Shown here: positions 36,697 to 48,148 of the stretch, piece after piece
Layout: each line of letters opens with the position of its first letter
How positions within the stretch are numbered: the stretch's first letter is position 1
From: Copromyces sp. CBS 386.78
Lineage: Eukaryota; Ascomycota; Sordariomycetes; Sordariales; Sordariaceae
Reading direction: 5' to 3'
Assembly: GCA_030685235.1 (NCBI GenBank)
Contig: MU839088.1
Coordinates: 186,001-250,000 of the forward strand
DNA length: 64,000 nucleotides
Position numbers and translations under genes: made by a program
Notes under the pieces: generated by a model
The model's database searches: none
Seen by the model: only the letters and a program-made list of their open reading frames with translations
Told to the model about the DNA's origin: nothing

Positions 36697-36803
36697 TAGT
36701 TTTTCTATTTATCCTATAATAAAAGTTTGTCCTATAATTTTTTTTCCCCCTCTTTTATGAGAGGGGGTTGAGAAAAGTCCCAGGCCGCACCACAACCCCC
36801 AAG
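36697..36803 (-). repeat. Right terminal inverted repeat (outer part)
   Basis: The outer 107 bp of the right TIR. The remaining inner 19 bp (20042-20060) now sit 16.6 kb away, because the Gypsy retrotransposon inserted at TTCGC inside this repeat. Confidence 0.85.
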
Positions 36804-36805
36804 TA

Positions 36806-37406
36806 ATGGGCGTCGACAATGGATGAATGGATGGTTATGGCCTTGACACACATACTGCTTGGTATATGTACCACCTATAATATGTACCAGCGCAATAAAG
36901 AAAGGACCCTCCTAAATGACCCTCGGTGTTCTCGAGAATGAAAAATGAAGCAGACAAGGTCCTAGCAAGTAGAATAAGACAATGAAAAGAAAACAACGCC
37001 GGCCCATATGTTATGGGAACCAAACCCAATTTCGGCTTTCCCAATTCCGTTATCCTAGAGAAATTTCCCAATCATGAGTTAAAAACCAAAAACTTTTATG
37101 CACCTTTGCTCCCTACAGGCTGTGGATAGACCGGTTTGCACTCTTCTTCTTCCCCTAGTTGCACCCTTGAGGTTTCTTCTGTCTCTCTCTCTGTCTGCAG
37201 GTCTTGCACCCTCGAACGCTCCTCATTCCCACCCCAAAGTATCCAACAAACGGAAAGGAAAAAGTGCAAACAAGAGTCCCTCAGGTACCCGGAATACCTA
37301 TCCAACTGCACCATGTACACATGACCACACATTATATATCCATCCCCATCTCTCTGTGAACGTCTTTACTTGTTGTTTGTTTGTGGCAGCAAAATCTGTT
37401 TTTCGA
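36806..37406. other. Intergenic between transposon nest and acuK 3' end
   Basis: Normal base composition resumes immediately after the TA duplication. No gene is supported. It should include the acuK 3' untranslated region. Confidence 0.5.
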
Positions 37407-40057
37407 TCATACAGCCAGTTGATTATGATTGCGGTAGTAACACGGGAGAAACTGTATCATCGGGTTAGTTTCGTGTACCAGACTCGAGGGAAGGGAAGTC
37501 AAGATTGAAAGTGGGCTTCAAGAAGGCAAGTGGGTCAATGGAGGATGTAAGGAATTCGGAGGGAAGGAGCGCAGGGAAAGATATGAAGGGAAGGAGCAAA
37601 CGGGGAAAAAAGAAGTGAACAAAGAAAATGACCGGGCCGATATGGAAAGAAGGGAATGAACTGGGAGAGAAAGAACAAGGAGGAAAAGAAAAGGGAGAAA
37701 AAAGACGAAAAGCCCGAAACAACTTACATTGATCATTATAATCATGGGTATATCAAACACGTCCCGCTTGATAGTCCACGTATAGCTGCACTCTAGCTTA
37801 CCATCTCGTTCCAGTTTTGAGATGCCGTGTTCTCCGTCGATCTTGGCGACCCTGTTGCTCAGAATACTATTGCTGGCAACATTCGCGCCCGTCAATCGTT
37901 CTCTCTCGGTCTTTCCAGCTGGGCTGCTCTCTGGTCCTCCGTTGACGACGCTGCCGTTGCTGCTACCGCTACCTCCCGCAGTTGTGGGGACAGAAGTAGC
38001 AGCCGCGGCGGCGGCGTCCATATTCTCTTGCGTGCGGTACTTGAGAAGTCGACATTTTCTCACCACAGTACCTCGACTGTGTGTAAACGCTAGTTGGGCG
38101 TAATCTTCGTAAAATTGCGTTACGCTCGCTTCATCCATGAGCTCCGCAAGGAACACGGGCTGTGGCTGTTCTTTCTGTTGCTGTGATTGCTGTTGCTGAC
38201 CGTCGGCGTTAGGACCCTGTTCTGGATTCAACGGTTTTAGCCTGGGTGTTGTCCCCACAATGCCTCCTCTGCCTCCCTTGCTGCTAACGGATAGGATGTC
38301 AGAGTTAGTGCCACCCAGATTCGCATTGAGATTTAGGGTCTTCCCCAGAAGCACCTCCTTTGTCCACCCTGTTAGCGCGGTGAACTCTTTGTTGACAGCC
38401 GCTATTTCGCCGGTTCGACGGCAAGCGATAGCCGGGCTAGGCGATTGGTGCATGAATTCTTCATGCTCGAAAAGGGCACGCTGGAAGCTTTTCTCCATGA
38501 AGATGAGGTCGGCCCTGTTGAGCGTTTTCATACATGACATGAAAGACGGGCGAATGCTGGCTAGTGACCTTACGATGCTGATCGTGTTCGCGCCCGAAAA
38601 TCGGTTCTGAAGTAGACTGATGAGCTTGTGGAAACTAGCCACATATTGGAATGGCTCCTTGACTGCCTCATAGATAGATGATGGATCTCGCTGCCTCTTA
38701 CCCAGAACTGACTGTGGCCCGAGCTTCCCCAAGGCCGGCGTCTTTGGTTTCTGCGCCCGTGACTGCTGGGAGCCCGGTTGGTTCCCTCCAGCACCAGGAA
38801 CCCCGATGTAGTTGGTGGTAGTGGGAGACTCGAAACCAAATCCTGTCGGTTGCGGACTGTTGTTCTCAGTACTAGGGCTTTGCAGACTCGTGGGACCAGC
38901 CGGGATAGCATAGGCATGCGGTAGACCATGTTGCAGGTTTCCTTGGGAGTACAGGCCATTGGAAGGGGCATCCAGAGTCAGGAAGTCGCTTATCAACCCG
39001 GCGTTGTCATAAACCTTTTCGAACTGATTCAGACCGTTTCCAAACACTCCAGAGGGGTTGAATCCGACATCACCAGTGCCCTGTTGCGATATGGACGGAT
39101 CCCGTGGAGGAGTCTCAGCAGCGCCCGAGGACATGTGGCCCAGCATACTAAACTCCATGGCGCCGTACTGGCTGCCGAAGTTAAGTCCCTCCAAATTGAA
39201 GTTGAAAATGGCAGGATTACTGGGGTCAAACAGGGCTGGAGGGAAGCTGTTCATAGGGCTGGAAACCGAGTTGACCCCAATGGAGCCGAGCTGTGGGTTG
39301 CCAGAGGCCTGGAAGGTTGGCGATACAGGAGATTGCTGGGGAAAGGGCAAGCTCTCCGGTATTGATCCCAGTTGTGTTGCTGCCGACGAGAAGACCGGAT
39401 ACTGGGTCGACTGCGAGTAAAAGGTACCAACAGAAGATCCAGCATCCGACCCAGCGTTGGGCGGATGCCGATGGCCATCTCGGACGGAAACAGCGGCAGC
39501 AGGATTGTAGTTGGGTCCTAGTACGGGACGTAAGGCTTCCGGGGGAGCATCATGGAGATACTTTGCCTTTTTTCGGACACCGTCCTGGCAAGCTTCAGCC
39601 AATCCACGTTTGATGCATCGCTGGCATGGTCGCTCATCACCTAAAGTAAAATCAGCATCAGGGAAAGAATTCCGGTTTTGTTGTGATAGAGAGGGGGGGC
39701 AGAATATGGACGTGGTCGCAGTGATTTCCGTCGCGGTGCTCGTTCAAGTTAAGAAATGCTAATTTGGGGAGACAGTGGACTATGGTGAGCAGGATAAAAC
39801 TTACCACAGGTCAAATGGGCTCTCTGACACGCATAGCAGGCTCTCCGGGCTTTTTTCCTCCTGGGCCGCAGGGGATCCTTGGGGTCGTACTTCTTCTTCT
39901 GGTCACCGTTGGTCTCGACACCTTCGGAAGCAGCGGATCTTTCGGCCATCTTTTCGTCGTCGTCCTTGGTAGTAGCCTCGGTTTCGTCGTACTCGTTGTC
40001 GCTCTCAGACACAGCACCCGAGACCTCTGCCTCGGCGGGTCCAACGTCGTCCGGCAT
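37407..40057 (-). CDS. acuK: AcuK/ERT1-like Zn2Cys6 regulator of gluconeogenesis
   Basis: The product is a 736-residue nuclear transcription factor of the AcuK/AcuM/Ert1 family. In Aspergillus and yeasts these factors switch on gluconeogenic and respiratory genes when non-fermentable carbon is used. Exons are 40057-39805, 39640-37728 and 37451-37407, with intron phases 1 and 0. The Zn2Cys6 cluster spans residues 74-102 and is split by the first intron: [11 protein letters not shown], then [11 protein letters not shown]. It is preceded by a basic RPRRKKARR run and followed by [14 protein letters not shown]. The middle is low-complexity. A PAS-type domain (about 470-560) contains [19 protein letters not shown]. 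The tail [16 protein letters not shown] joins [14 protein letters not shown] through the small last exon. Reading through that intron would replace the conserved end with a hydrophobic nonsense tail. Its AcuK versus AcuM identity is probable, not proven. Confidence 0.88.
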
Positions 40058-42713
40058 CGTGCCTTAGCTCTATATATACAGACAGGGTCTTGGAGCCAGG
40101 ACAGAGAGTGGTGGCAGTGGAATGCAGAATGTGATAGGAGACCCCCAAACCAGCCAACTAGGTTGCGAGACGAAACAGGGCAGGCAGATAATCTGGCAGG
40201 CAAGGAAGGGGAAGCTCTGAAGCAGGTAGGGACCAGGCTAGCAGAGGCGTATCAGGTCCGATATGGGGGTCAGAGGGTGGGGACAAGCTTCAAAGACCCA
40301 AAGCCCTCCTGCAGCAATCCCACGGCGGTGGCACCTTCACTGGGGGGGTTGATTGGCGCAGTCTGGGGCGCTTGGTTTACCAGGATGGAGCGCCTGACGA
40401 GCTGATGATCTGGCGGGAGGTGATGTACGTGTGGCGAAATCAATGGCGCCTCTAATTAAAGCAAGGTAGTAGTGAAGATGGTGGTGAGCGGCAGTGGTGG
40501 ACGGGGGCGGGGCGGGGGGATGGTGAAGCACAATGCGTGAGAGACCAGATATGGCATCCAAGGCTCTGGGCTTGTCTCTTTGATACTGTGCCGGGACTGT
40601 GGGCTTCCGCAATATAGTCTGGGACGTGTTGACGATGGTCTCGTCGACAAATGGCTGCCCTCCAGCTGACGAGGCCTGATACACAATGACCAGCACGTCG
40701 TCTCGTATTCTCAGTGGACTTGCTGTCCGCTCGAGCAGGACGGCCAATGGGCTCTGAGCCGGCTCTACAGAGGCGTTTCTCTGTGCAACGGGCTGGGCAA
40801 GTTGGCCAAGTACCTCGTCGACTATACACGGTGGAGTGTCTCGCAGGAGTATCTCCTCTTCCTCCCCACACTAGTCCCCTCTCGTCCTCCGTGGCAGTCA
40901 CGCGGCAGCGGATAAAGCACTCTTCCTTCTGACGGGGCGGTTGTGGTCCCCTTGGAGGTTAAGGAGCAGAAGTTGCTATGGCGATGGTAAGACAAGGGCA
41001 GTCGACTGTAACCCACTGCAGCTACCCGTTCTTTTATGCTTGTATGCACTTGGCACCGCCTAACAGCAGCCCTCTCGATGACGGTTCGAGAGAGGGAAGA
41101 TGCGTGTAAGTGGTAGCCCGACCAAGGGAAGACGGGCCTCGACGTGAATCGGGGCTGACCTAGAACTGCTTCCAGGGCCCTCCAGACTCCAACGTGGTGG
41201 CGTATAAGCGGCTGTACGTGGGCGTATAGTATGTACTTGGTATGTGTGTTATGTCGGTAGTTCCCAGGGCAAGATGTAGGGTTTCGGCTCCGAAGCTCCT
41301 GGCTGTCCGTCTCTTGTCGGTTTCTCTTATGGATTCGCACTTTGTAAACCAAATCCAACCTAGCCCCAACAATTACAGAGTCGACACCGGTACGGTGATG
41401 TGGCGCGTCTAGTGTCTCGACATCCACCCGGTAACAAACTATTGCGCGTGGCACTCCCGTGTCCGTACACCTCGTGGTTGACCGTGAGCGGACTGTTGAC
41501 GGCTTGGATTCCAACGCTAGAAGTCGAGCGAGCAGCTTGGGAAGGCGTGAGAAGCTGTGCGCTAAACTAGGGATTGATGGTGTGGTATGGGCGGGCGGTT
41601 AAAAAAGGAAGTAAGCTTTCGAACGGGCGACGAGTGGTGTTGTTTACGGCGGGAGGGGCGGGCAAAGAGACGGTGACGGAAACAACAACGGCTCCGGCGA
41701 CGAGTGTGGTGTCGAGGATGGCTCGGTGTGGAGGGGTGGCCCTGATGTCTCTGGCGCCAATGACAGGACAAATGGCGGCTAGTCTCACTTGTCGTTGTCG
41801 AAGAAGGAATATGCGTCTGTCTCACGATACTAGAGGTAATAGTAGTGGTGGTGGTGGTGTTGTGCCGGTGTCATTCCCGAGACTATGTTTTGACATGGCA
41901 CTGGGGGGTGTGGTTTGTGGCGTTGCGGTTGTCTGGGAAGTGAGGTCGAGGTATTCGGTTGAAGATCCAATGAGGTGCGCCGAGTTTTGCAGCACCCAGG
42001 GTGTTGGACGACGACGATGACCGTGACTGCGATTGCGACTTGCGACTTGCGACGGACAAGGGGGCCGGGGCAGCCTTGAAGGAGGGGCGCAGTCACACTG
42101 TCAGGCCCTCTGCCGGTGTTCTTCCCTTGTTGCTCCCGGGCAGTTACTGCTGCGGGGTTTTTGCTGGGCAACCTCAAAGGAGCAAAACCGAGGCCCTGTC
42201 CTGTGCCGCCAACGAGTGTGGACGGGGCAAGGGGAAGAAGGGGCGATCAGCAATCGAAGTTGTAATTCACACTGCAAATGTTTGAATTGGCGGGCAGGAA
42301 TGCGGGCAACGGGAGATGTGGAAGTCAGTGTCAAAAGAATGAGTGGAAGTTGCTCGCGTGCAAGTGTCGGTTGGGCTCGGTACATTCAAGCGGCTGGGCT
42401 TGTACCAGTACTTGCCGCGACGGGAAAATGCTCTCTCCCATCCGGGTACTCGGTACTCGAAACAATACCCGACCCGAGTCATTCACACTTTCTTCACCAA
42501 CTGCATGTCGATGTCACTTGCCAGTTCAGCCTAGGGGGCGGTTGGTCTGTGCTTTTACAAATCAACCGAAGTCGTCTGGTCGTCAAGGTTCCTTATTTAA
42601 GTTCTGTGCCATCACCAAGCTCCACAGTGACAGTCTCCTGGTCCTACTGTCCCCCTGGCCCATGCTGCCTGCCTGCATTGATTGTGCAGGCGTCTATTAC
42701 ATACCTAGCGATC
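40058..42713. other. acuK 5' region up to the Copia element
   Basis: Normal-composition DNA without a supported gene. Several long open frames on both strands (for example 40822-41514 minus, 42033-42836 plus) have Ser/Arg/His-rich composition typical of chance frames and no domain. It is probably the acuK promoter and leader, ending at the CGATC target site of the Copia insertion. Confidence 0.45.
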
Positions 42714-42887
42714 TGTCAGATTGTAGGGTGGAGATTTCGACCAGATGAGGCGAGTTCCAGTCACCTGATTAAGGTCTTGGCATTTCCGGGATACCCGAGC
42801 ACCCCCCAGACCTTTTGGAGCGGATTAGTTACATAGCCAGTTTCTAGATAGTTCAATTAACCAGATTACATACTAGTAAATCTGATA
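42714..42887 (+). repeat. 5' LTR of Copia element
   Basis: 174 bp from TGTCAGATTG to TCTGATA. It is aligned without gaps to 47970-48143. The central part (42770-42820) is identical in both copies. Confidence 0.92.
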
Positions 42888-42968
42888 ATTAATAGTCTGA
42901 TATGCGTATTACCTATTAATACGACGATTAGTATTAATTAATAGTTAATAATTAATTAAATTATTACG

Positions 42969-45900
42969 ATGTCTCTTTCAAAGATTAGTAACGATATTAA
43001 GGAGAATATTGCCTACTTTAAAGATAGCGATAATTGGATCCGCTAGGAGCCTATGCTTTAATTAAAATATAATTCGGATACCCTTAAAGAATAGATTTAA
43101 GGCAAGATCGAGAGACCTATTGTATTAAAATAGCTTAATCCTAGTTAATACCCTATTATTAAAGAAGTAAAGGCGCGGATTAAAGCTGCTAAAATTGAGC
43201 TTAATAATTTTAATAATGGAATTATTGTTTAAATTAACTTAGATGAAGTAGTTTAAGGAATTCTTCCTACCGAACTTAGAGAATATAATGAAATAATTTT
43301 CGATACCTTTATTACCGAAGTGGATTTCTTTAATAAGGAGTTCTTTAAGTTGGAGTTTACGTTCTATCCCGATAATAAGAAGGATTAGAAGGAGTTCGTA
43401 GTTAGCGACAAGGCCGTACGTACTTAAATAAGATTATTAATTAGTTATAGTTTATAAGATAGTACTATAAAAGAGGAGTAGGAGATTAATAAATAGTATA
43501 AAAGATTTAAGACTATAATTAATTATAAAGTAGTCGATAAGTAGATTAGAGCTCGGAAGTAATATTAGGAAGTTATTACTGTGCTTACGAAGGAATTTAA
43601 GAATTGGGATAATTAGTTTTAAGCTTAGTTTATTGTAATAAGTAACGGTTAGATAATAGGTATTGGAGAGATTAAGGTCTCTAGTTCCTAGTATATTGAT
43701 TTTATTAACGTAGTTAAAATTATATGCTTTAGATAGTATAAAGGTATTTGGAAGTTTAATAAAGAGATAGCCGTTAGGATTCTTACTTTTATAGAAGTAT
43801 ATAAGGACTTTAAAAAATACGGTATTAACTTTATAAGACGTAGGGTAGTTCTTAAGGGAGGATATTATAGTACTTTCGGCGTTAGCGAGACTAATATTGA
43901 ATTTAATAGTTAAAAATCTATATTTAGCGATAATTATAAAAAAGATATTTATAATAAGGACGTTCGTTAAGAAGGTAAAAATAAGAAGTTTACGGGTAAT
44001 AGGCTTAAAAGTATTATATTTGGGAAAAGAAAGTATTAATTAGATACGTCCGAATTTTAAACGTATAAGAGATTTAATTTCCCTATATATAGAGTATACG
44101 AAAAATCCTTATATTCTTTTAAAGATTATTAATATATTAATTTAAGTGTTAAATTTAAAAAGGTTATTAAGTTAAGCCTTTATACTTATCGTATTATTGA
44201 AGAAAATTTTGTAAAAGATTTAAAGTTTATTAGAGAAGTAGAGTGTATTATAATTGAAAATAGCGGAGAGGAGAAGGTATTTAAAAAATAGGAAAATATA
44301 TAATTATTTAACGTAAATGCAAATTATAATATTATTTATAAAGTAATTTTTTAGATTAATGGGGCGTATTAAATTGGGGAGGAAATTTACTTCTTTAAAA
44401 ATTTAGCGATTCTTAATTTTGGTAATTCGTTCTATATTTTTAATAAAATTATTTGTTTCCTTTATTTCTATTATATTAATTTAGATAATTATATATAGGT
44501 TAGAAATACTTAGGTAGCGATTAAAGGGTTTAGGGAAGTTAATGTTATTATTAGAAGAAAGAACGGTTCTTTAAAATTATAGTTAAAAGAAGTTGTTTTC
44601 TACTTTAATTTTACTACTAATTTCGTTTCTTATATTTAATTACGAAGGTAGGATTTCTATTGGGATTATCGCTTTCTTAATAATTATTTGAGGAAAATTG
44701 ATAGATTATTTTTTTGTTATTTGAATATTATTTATAGTTAAATGGTTATAGAAATTATCCCCCTTTCGTTTTTTAGAATTTTATTCGTAATATATCGATA
44801 CGAAATTATTTTTTATATTCGACGCCTATTAAAGTAGATAATAAATATTTAATATTTATAATTCGGGTATTTAAGACTATAAGTATTTAATTATTTATAA
44901 AACGTTAACGGGGTACGGATCTACAATATATTATTAATTAAATATAATATGTATATTATAGTAAAGATTAAATGATAGGTTTATTATATATTTAGAGATT
45001 GCGGCTATAGATTAAGGGAGAAATTCGCAATGGACTTCTTTGAATTTAACGAAGGAAGTAATAGGGTTAAATATTTCCTCTTTATTATATACTGTTAGTT
45101 TAGTTATATTTAGGACTATTACTTATTTAATTATTAAGCGGTTATTATCGGTATTATATTAGTATCCTATATTGATATATTTAAACAACGGTATAATATT
45201 AGCGTTAAAACCTTCGAATTCGATAACGAATTTATAAATAATAAGATTTAGTAAAGGTTATTATAACGAGGAATAATAATTGAACCCTCTATTCCTAATA
45301 TATAAATATAGAATAGTAGAGTAGAGTATTTAGGGGGTATAATTAAGGAAAGATATAATACTATATTAATAAATTTAAAATTTTTAATCGATTTATAGCT
45401 AGAGATTACTACTATAACTATCTATTTTATTAATAAATCCCCTTAGTACCTTTATAATTAGAAATTTCTATTTAAATGGTTTTATATTTATATTATTTAA
45501 TAATATAATTATTAAAAGGTATGCAAACTAGATTTAAATTACTTTAAAGTTTATAGTTATAAGGCTTTTATAATAATGAGCACTGCTTAAAAGAAAGAGA
45601 AGCGGCGTTAAAAGTATTTGTTTAAAATATAAATAAATTTCTTTATTAGTTATTTAGCGACCTTAATCTACTATATATAGAATCCGTATATAAACCGGAT
45701 TATTTAAATTAGAAATATAATTTTTAACGAAGAAATTACATATAATTTAAATTTTAAAAAGTTAAAAGAAAACTTATAAATTAATAGTAAAGAATTAACG
45801 GACTTATTTAATAAATTCGACGAACTGTATAATTAATCTTCGGGGGTATTTAAATTATTAGAGAGAGAAGGTTATAATTTATAAAACGATATCGATAATA

Positions 45901-47903
45901 GTAATATTAAATTATTATTATTAAGCCTTCTAAATAGAGATTACGAATAAAGTTAAAATACTTCCTAGGAAGAGGATGGGTAATTATAAAAAAGAATTAA
46001 TCCGTATTATATTTTAAATAAGATATTTATTAAATATATTACGGGCATATATCCGTTGCCTCTATTAATTCCGTTGGTAATATTTAATATAAGTTATATA
46101 ATAAACTGAGTAATTTATAAATATTTATATTAATAAGAATTTTGGGAAGCCGCTTTTAATATTAGGAGATTATCTTAACTAATTTTTAAAATAATAGGGA
46201 AGATTATTATTAAGGCGGAAATATATCGGTTAATTATTAAATTAGGCCGATTTAATAGAGTTTATCGACGAGATCTGCCCCCTATACCTAAATATTATAG
46301 CGATTTAAATAATTATTTATTAGGCTAGCTCTTTAAAGAGGTAGAAAAGATTTATTTATAGAATTATAAAGATATAAAGACGTAGATTGAAGTTAGTAGG
46401 GATATATTACGGTTACGAGGCAAATAAATTTTTGATTGTATATAGGTATACGTTTATAAATTTAATAAAAATAGGACGCTTAATAAATATAAAGTATAAT
46501 TTATTATAAGAGGTGATTAATAAAGTAAGAATAGTATAGATACGTACGCTTTTACTCTAGTAGGAAAGTTATTTAAATTTATTATTATTTTCGCTGTAAA
46601 ATTTAACTTCGAACTAATTTAATATAATGCGGTTAATGCTTTCGTTAATATATACTTTAATAAAGAGATTTATATACGTATGCCTCCCGGGTATTAAATC
46701 CTTAGTAAAGTCTTTAAATTAATTAAAATATTATATAGTTTACGACGAATACTTTTATTATAGTAAAGGGAGTTTAGCGGTATATTTAAATTTATAGGCT
46801 TCGAAGTAATCTTTAAAAATCCGTATATTATAAAAAAGGATAATATCTTTATATTCTATTATATTAACGATATTGTATTTACGTTTAATAAAAGTAAAAT
46901 AGAAGAAATTAATAAATATATTGTAGAATTATAATCGAAATATTATTTTATAAGAGGAAACGAACTCTAATGGTTTCTAAGTATTAAAATTATCTGTAAT
47001 CGAGATTAGAGAAAGATTTAGCTATTATAGGAAGCTTATATCGAGAAAATTTCTAAGTTGCTTAAATTTAGCTTTTAACTTACTTTAGTGCTTATAGGGT
47101 ATATAGAGTTAGTTCCCTACGAAAGTATTGCTAGCTATATAGAGATCCGCTCTTACTAAATTAATATAGGTTTATTATTATACGTAGCGGTTAATATTTA
47201 ACTAAATATTATATTTTTAGTAAGTAAATTAGTACGATATAATTATAATTCTAGTCCTACTTATTTAGTAGTTAGCGAAAAGGTAATATAATACTTTCGA
47301 ACTATTAAAATTTAAGTATTATATTTCGGTGGTAGTGACTAATTGGAGATAGCTTCAAATACTTTGTTTGTAGATAATTTAAGTAATTGAAAGAATTTAT
47401 AGGGTTTTATAATTAAATTTTGTAGTAGTTTAATTTATTAGGGTATAATTAAATAGATTATTATTGCGACTTCGATAATAGAGGTAGAACTATATGTAAT
47501 TAAGAGGGTGGCTAAGGAAACCCTATTTATAATGCGGTTAATATCCGCTCTAGGGGTAAGGTTATTAGAAAATTTTATCCCTACTCTATAATACGATAAT
47601 AAGTAAACTATTAGGGCGCTTATAGAGGAAACCCTTACTTTTAGTATTAAAATAAGATATATAAATATTTATAGATATTAATTAAGGGAGGAGATCCTTA
47701 TTAAAAAGATGTTTAAGATTGAGTATTTGGATATGAAATTAATATTAGTAAATAGATTAATAAAGGTACTAGATATTTTAAAGTATAGGAGGTTTAAAAA
47801 GTTTTTAGGTATAGTAGAAAGATTACCCCGAAAGAAGGATAATCCGGGATTGGAAGAGATCGATTTAAATAATTTAAATGAGAAATTGGGTTTGAAGGTA
47901 TAA
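42969..47903 (+). pseudogene. Copia gag-pol remnant
   Basis: It starts at an ATG giving MSLSKISNDIKENIAYF (gag-like) and decays by stops soon after. An integrase core segment begins near 45,030 (MDFFEFNEGSNRVKYFLF, then FEFDNEF). The reverse transcriptase active site at 46,854-46,883 reads FYYINDIVFTF, where the first catalytic Asp is now Asn. RNase H ends with KIRYINIYRY and a last open stretch 47709-47903 (KKMFKIEYLDMKLILVNRLIKVL), matching the conserved Copia C-terminus. No functional protein is possible. Confidence 0.88.
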
Positions 47904-47969
47904 GAAATTTGTAAATAGCTTTACTTTTGACTTTAAAATAGGTAAAAGAGGTCTGTAAGTGAGGGGGTA

Positions 47970-48143
47970 TGTTAGATTGTAGGGTGGAGATCTCGACTAG
48001 ATAAGGCGAGTTCTAGTCACCTGATTAAGGTCTTGGCATTTCCGGGATACCCGAGCACCCCCCAGACCTTTTGGAGCGGATTAGTCACATAGCCAGTTTC
48101 TAGACAGTTCAATCAACCAGATCACACACCAGTAAATCTGACA
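47970..48143 (+). repeat. 3' LTR of Copia element
   Basis: 174 bp from TGTTAGATTG to TCTGACA, preceded by the purine tract AGTGAGGGGG and followed by CGATC. Confidence 0.92.
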
Positions 48144-48148
48144 CGATC

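Larger units (their letters stand above)
19388..36803. mobile_element. TA-flanked inverted-repeat element (Tc1/mariner-like), split
   Basis: The outermost layer of the nest. Its termini CTTGGGGGTTGTGG and CCACAACCCCCAAG are inverted and each is flanked by TA (19386-19387 and 36804-36805), the duplication typical of Tc1/mariner-type elements. After subtracting the 16.6-kb retrotransposon and its 5-bp duplication, the original element is 780 bp. It has 126-bp terminal inverted repeats and an AT-rich interior with no transposase frame. That size and structure fit a non-autonomous (MITE-like) element. The superfamily is inferred only from TA duplication and TIR shape. Confidence 0.8.
42714..48143 (+). 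mobile_element. Copia-type LTR retrotransposon (RIP-mutated)
   Basis: A 5,430-bp element with two 174-bp LTRs and a CGATC target duplication (42709-42713, 48144-48148). The coding order is gag, integrase, reverse transcriptase, RNase H, which defines Copia. Its body is very AT-rich and riddled with stops. The LTRs have the terminal inverted repeat TGTCAGA / TCTGACA and differ only by transitions. It shows no nested insert. Confidence 0.93.

Noticed and set aside
37518..37727. Hydrophobic C-terminal extension of acuK
   Set aside because: It results from reading through an intron. Splicing from 37728 to 37451 gives the conserved family C-terminus.
40822..41514. 230-codon minus-strand frame upstream of acuK
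   Set aside because: Arg/Ser/His-rich composition, no domain, no splice context, and competing frames on the other strand.
42033..42836. 267-codon plus-strand frame next to the Copia element
   Set aside because: It runs into the Copia LTR, has no domain and a non-protein-like composition.
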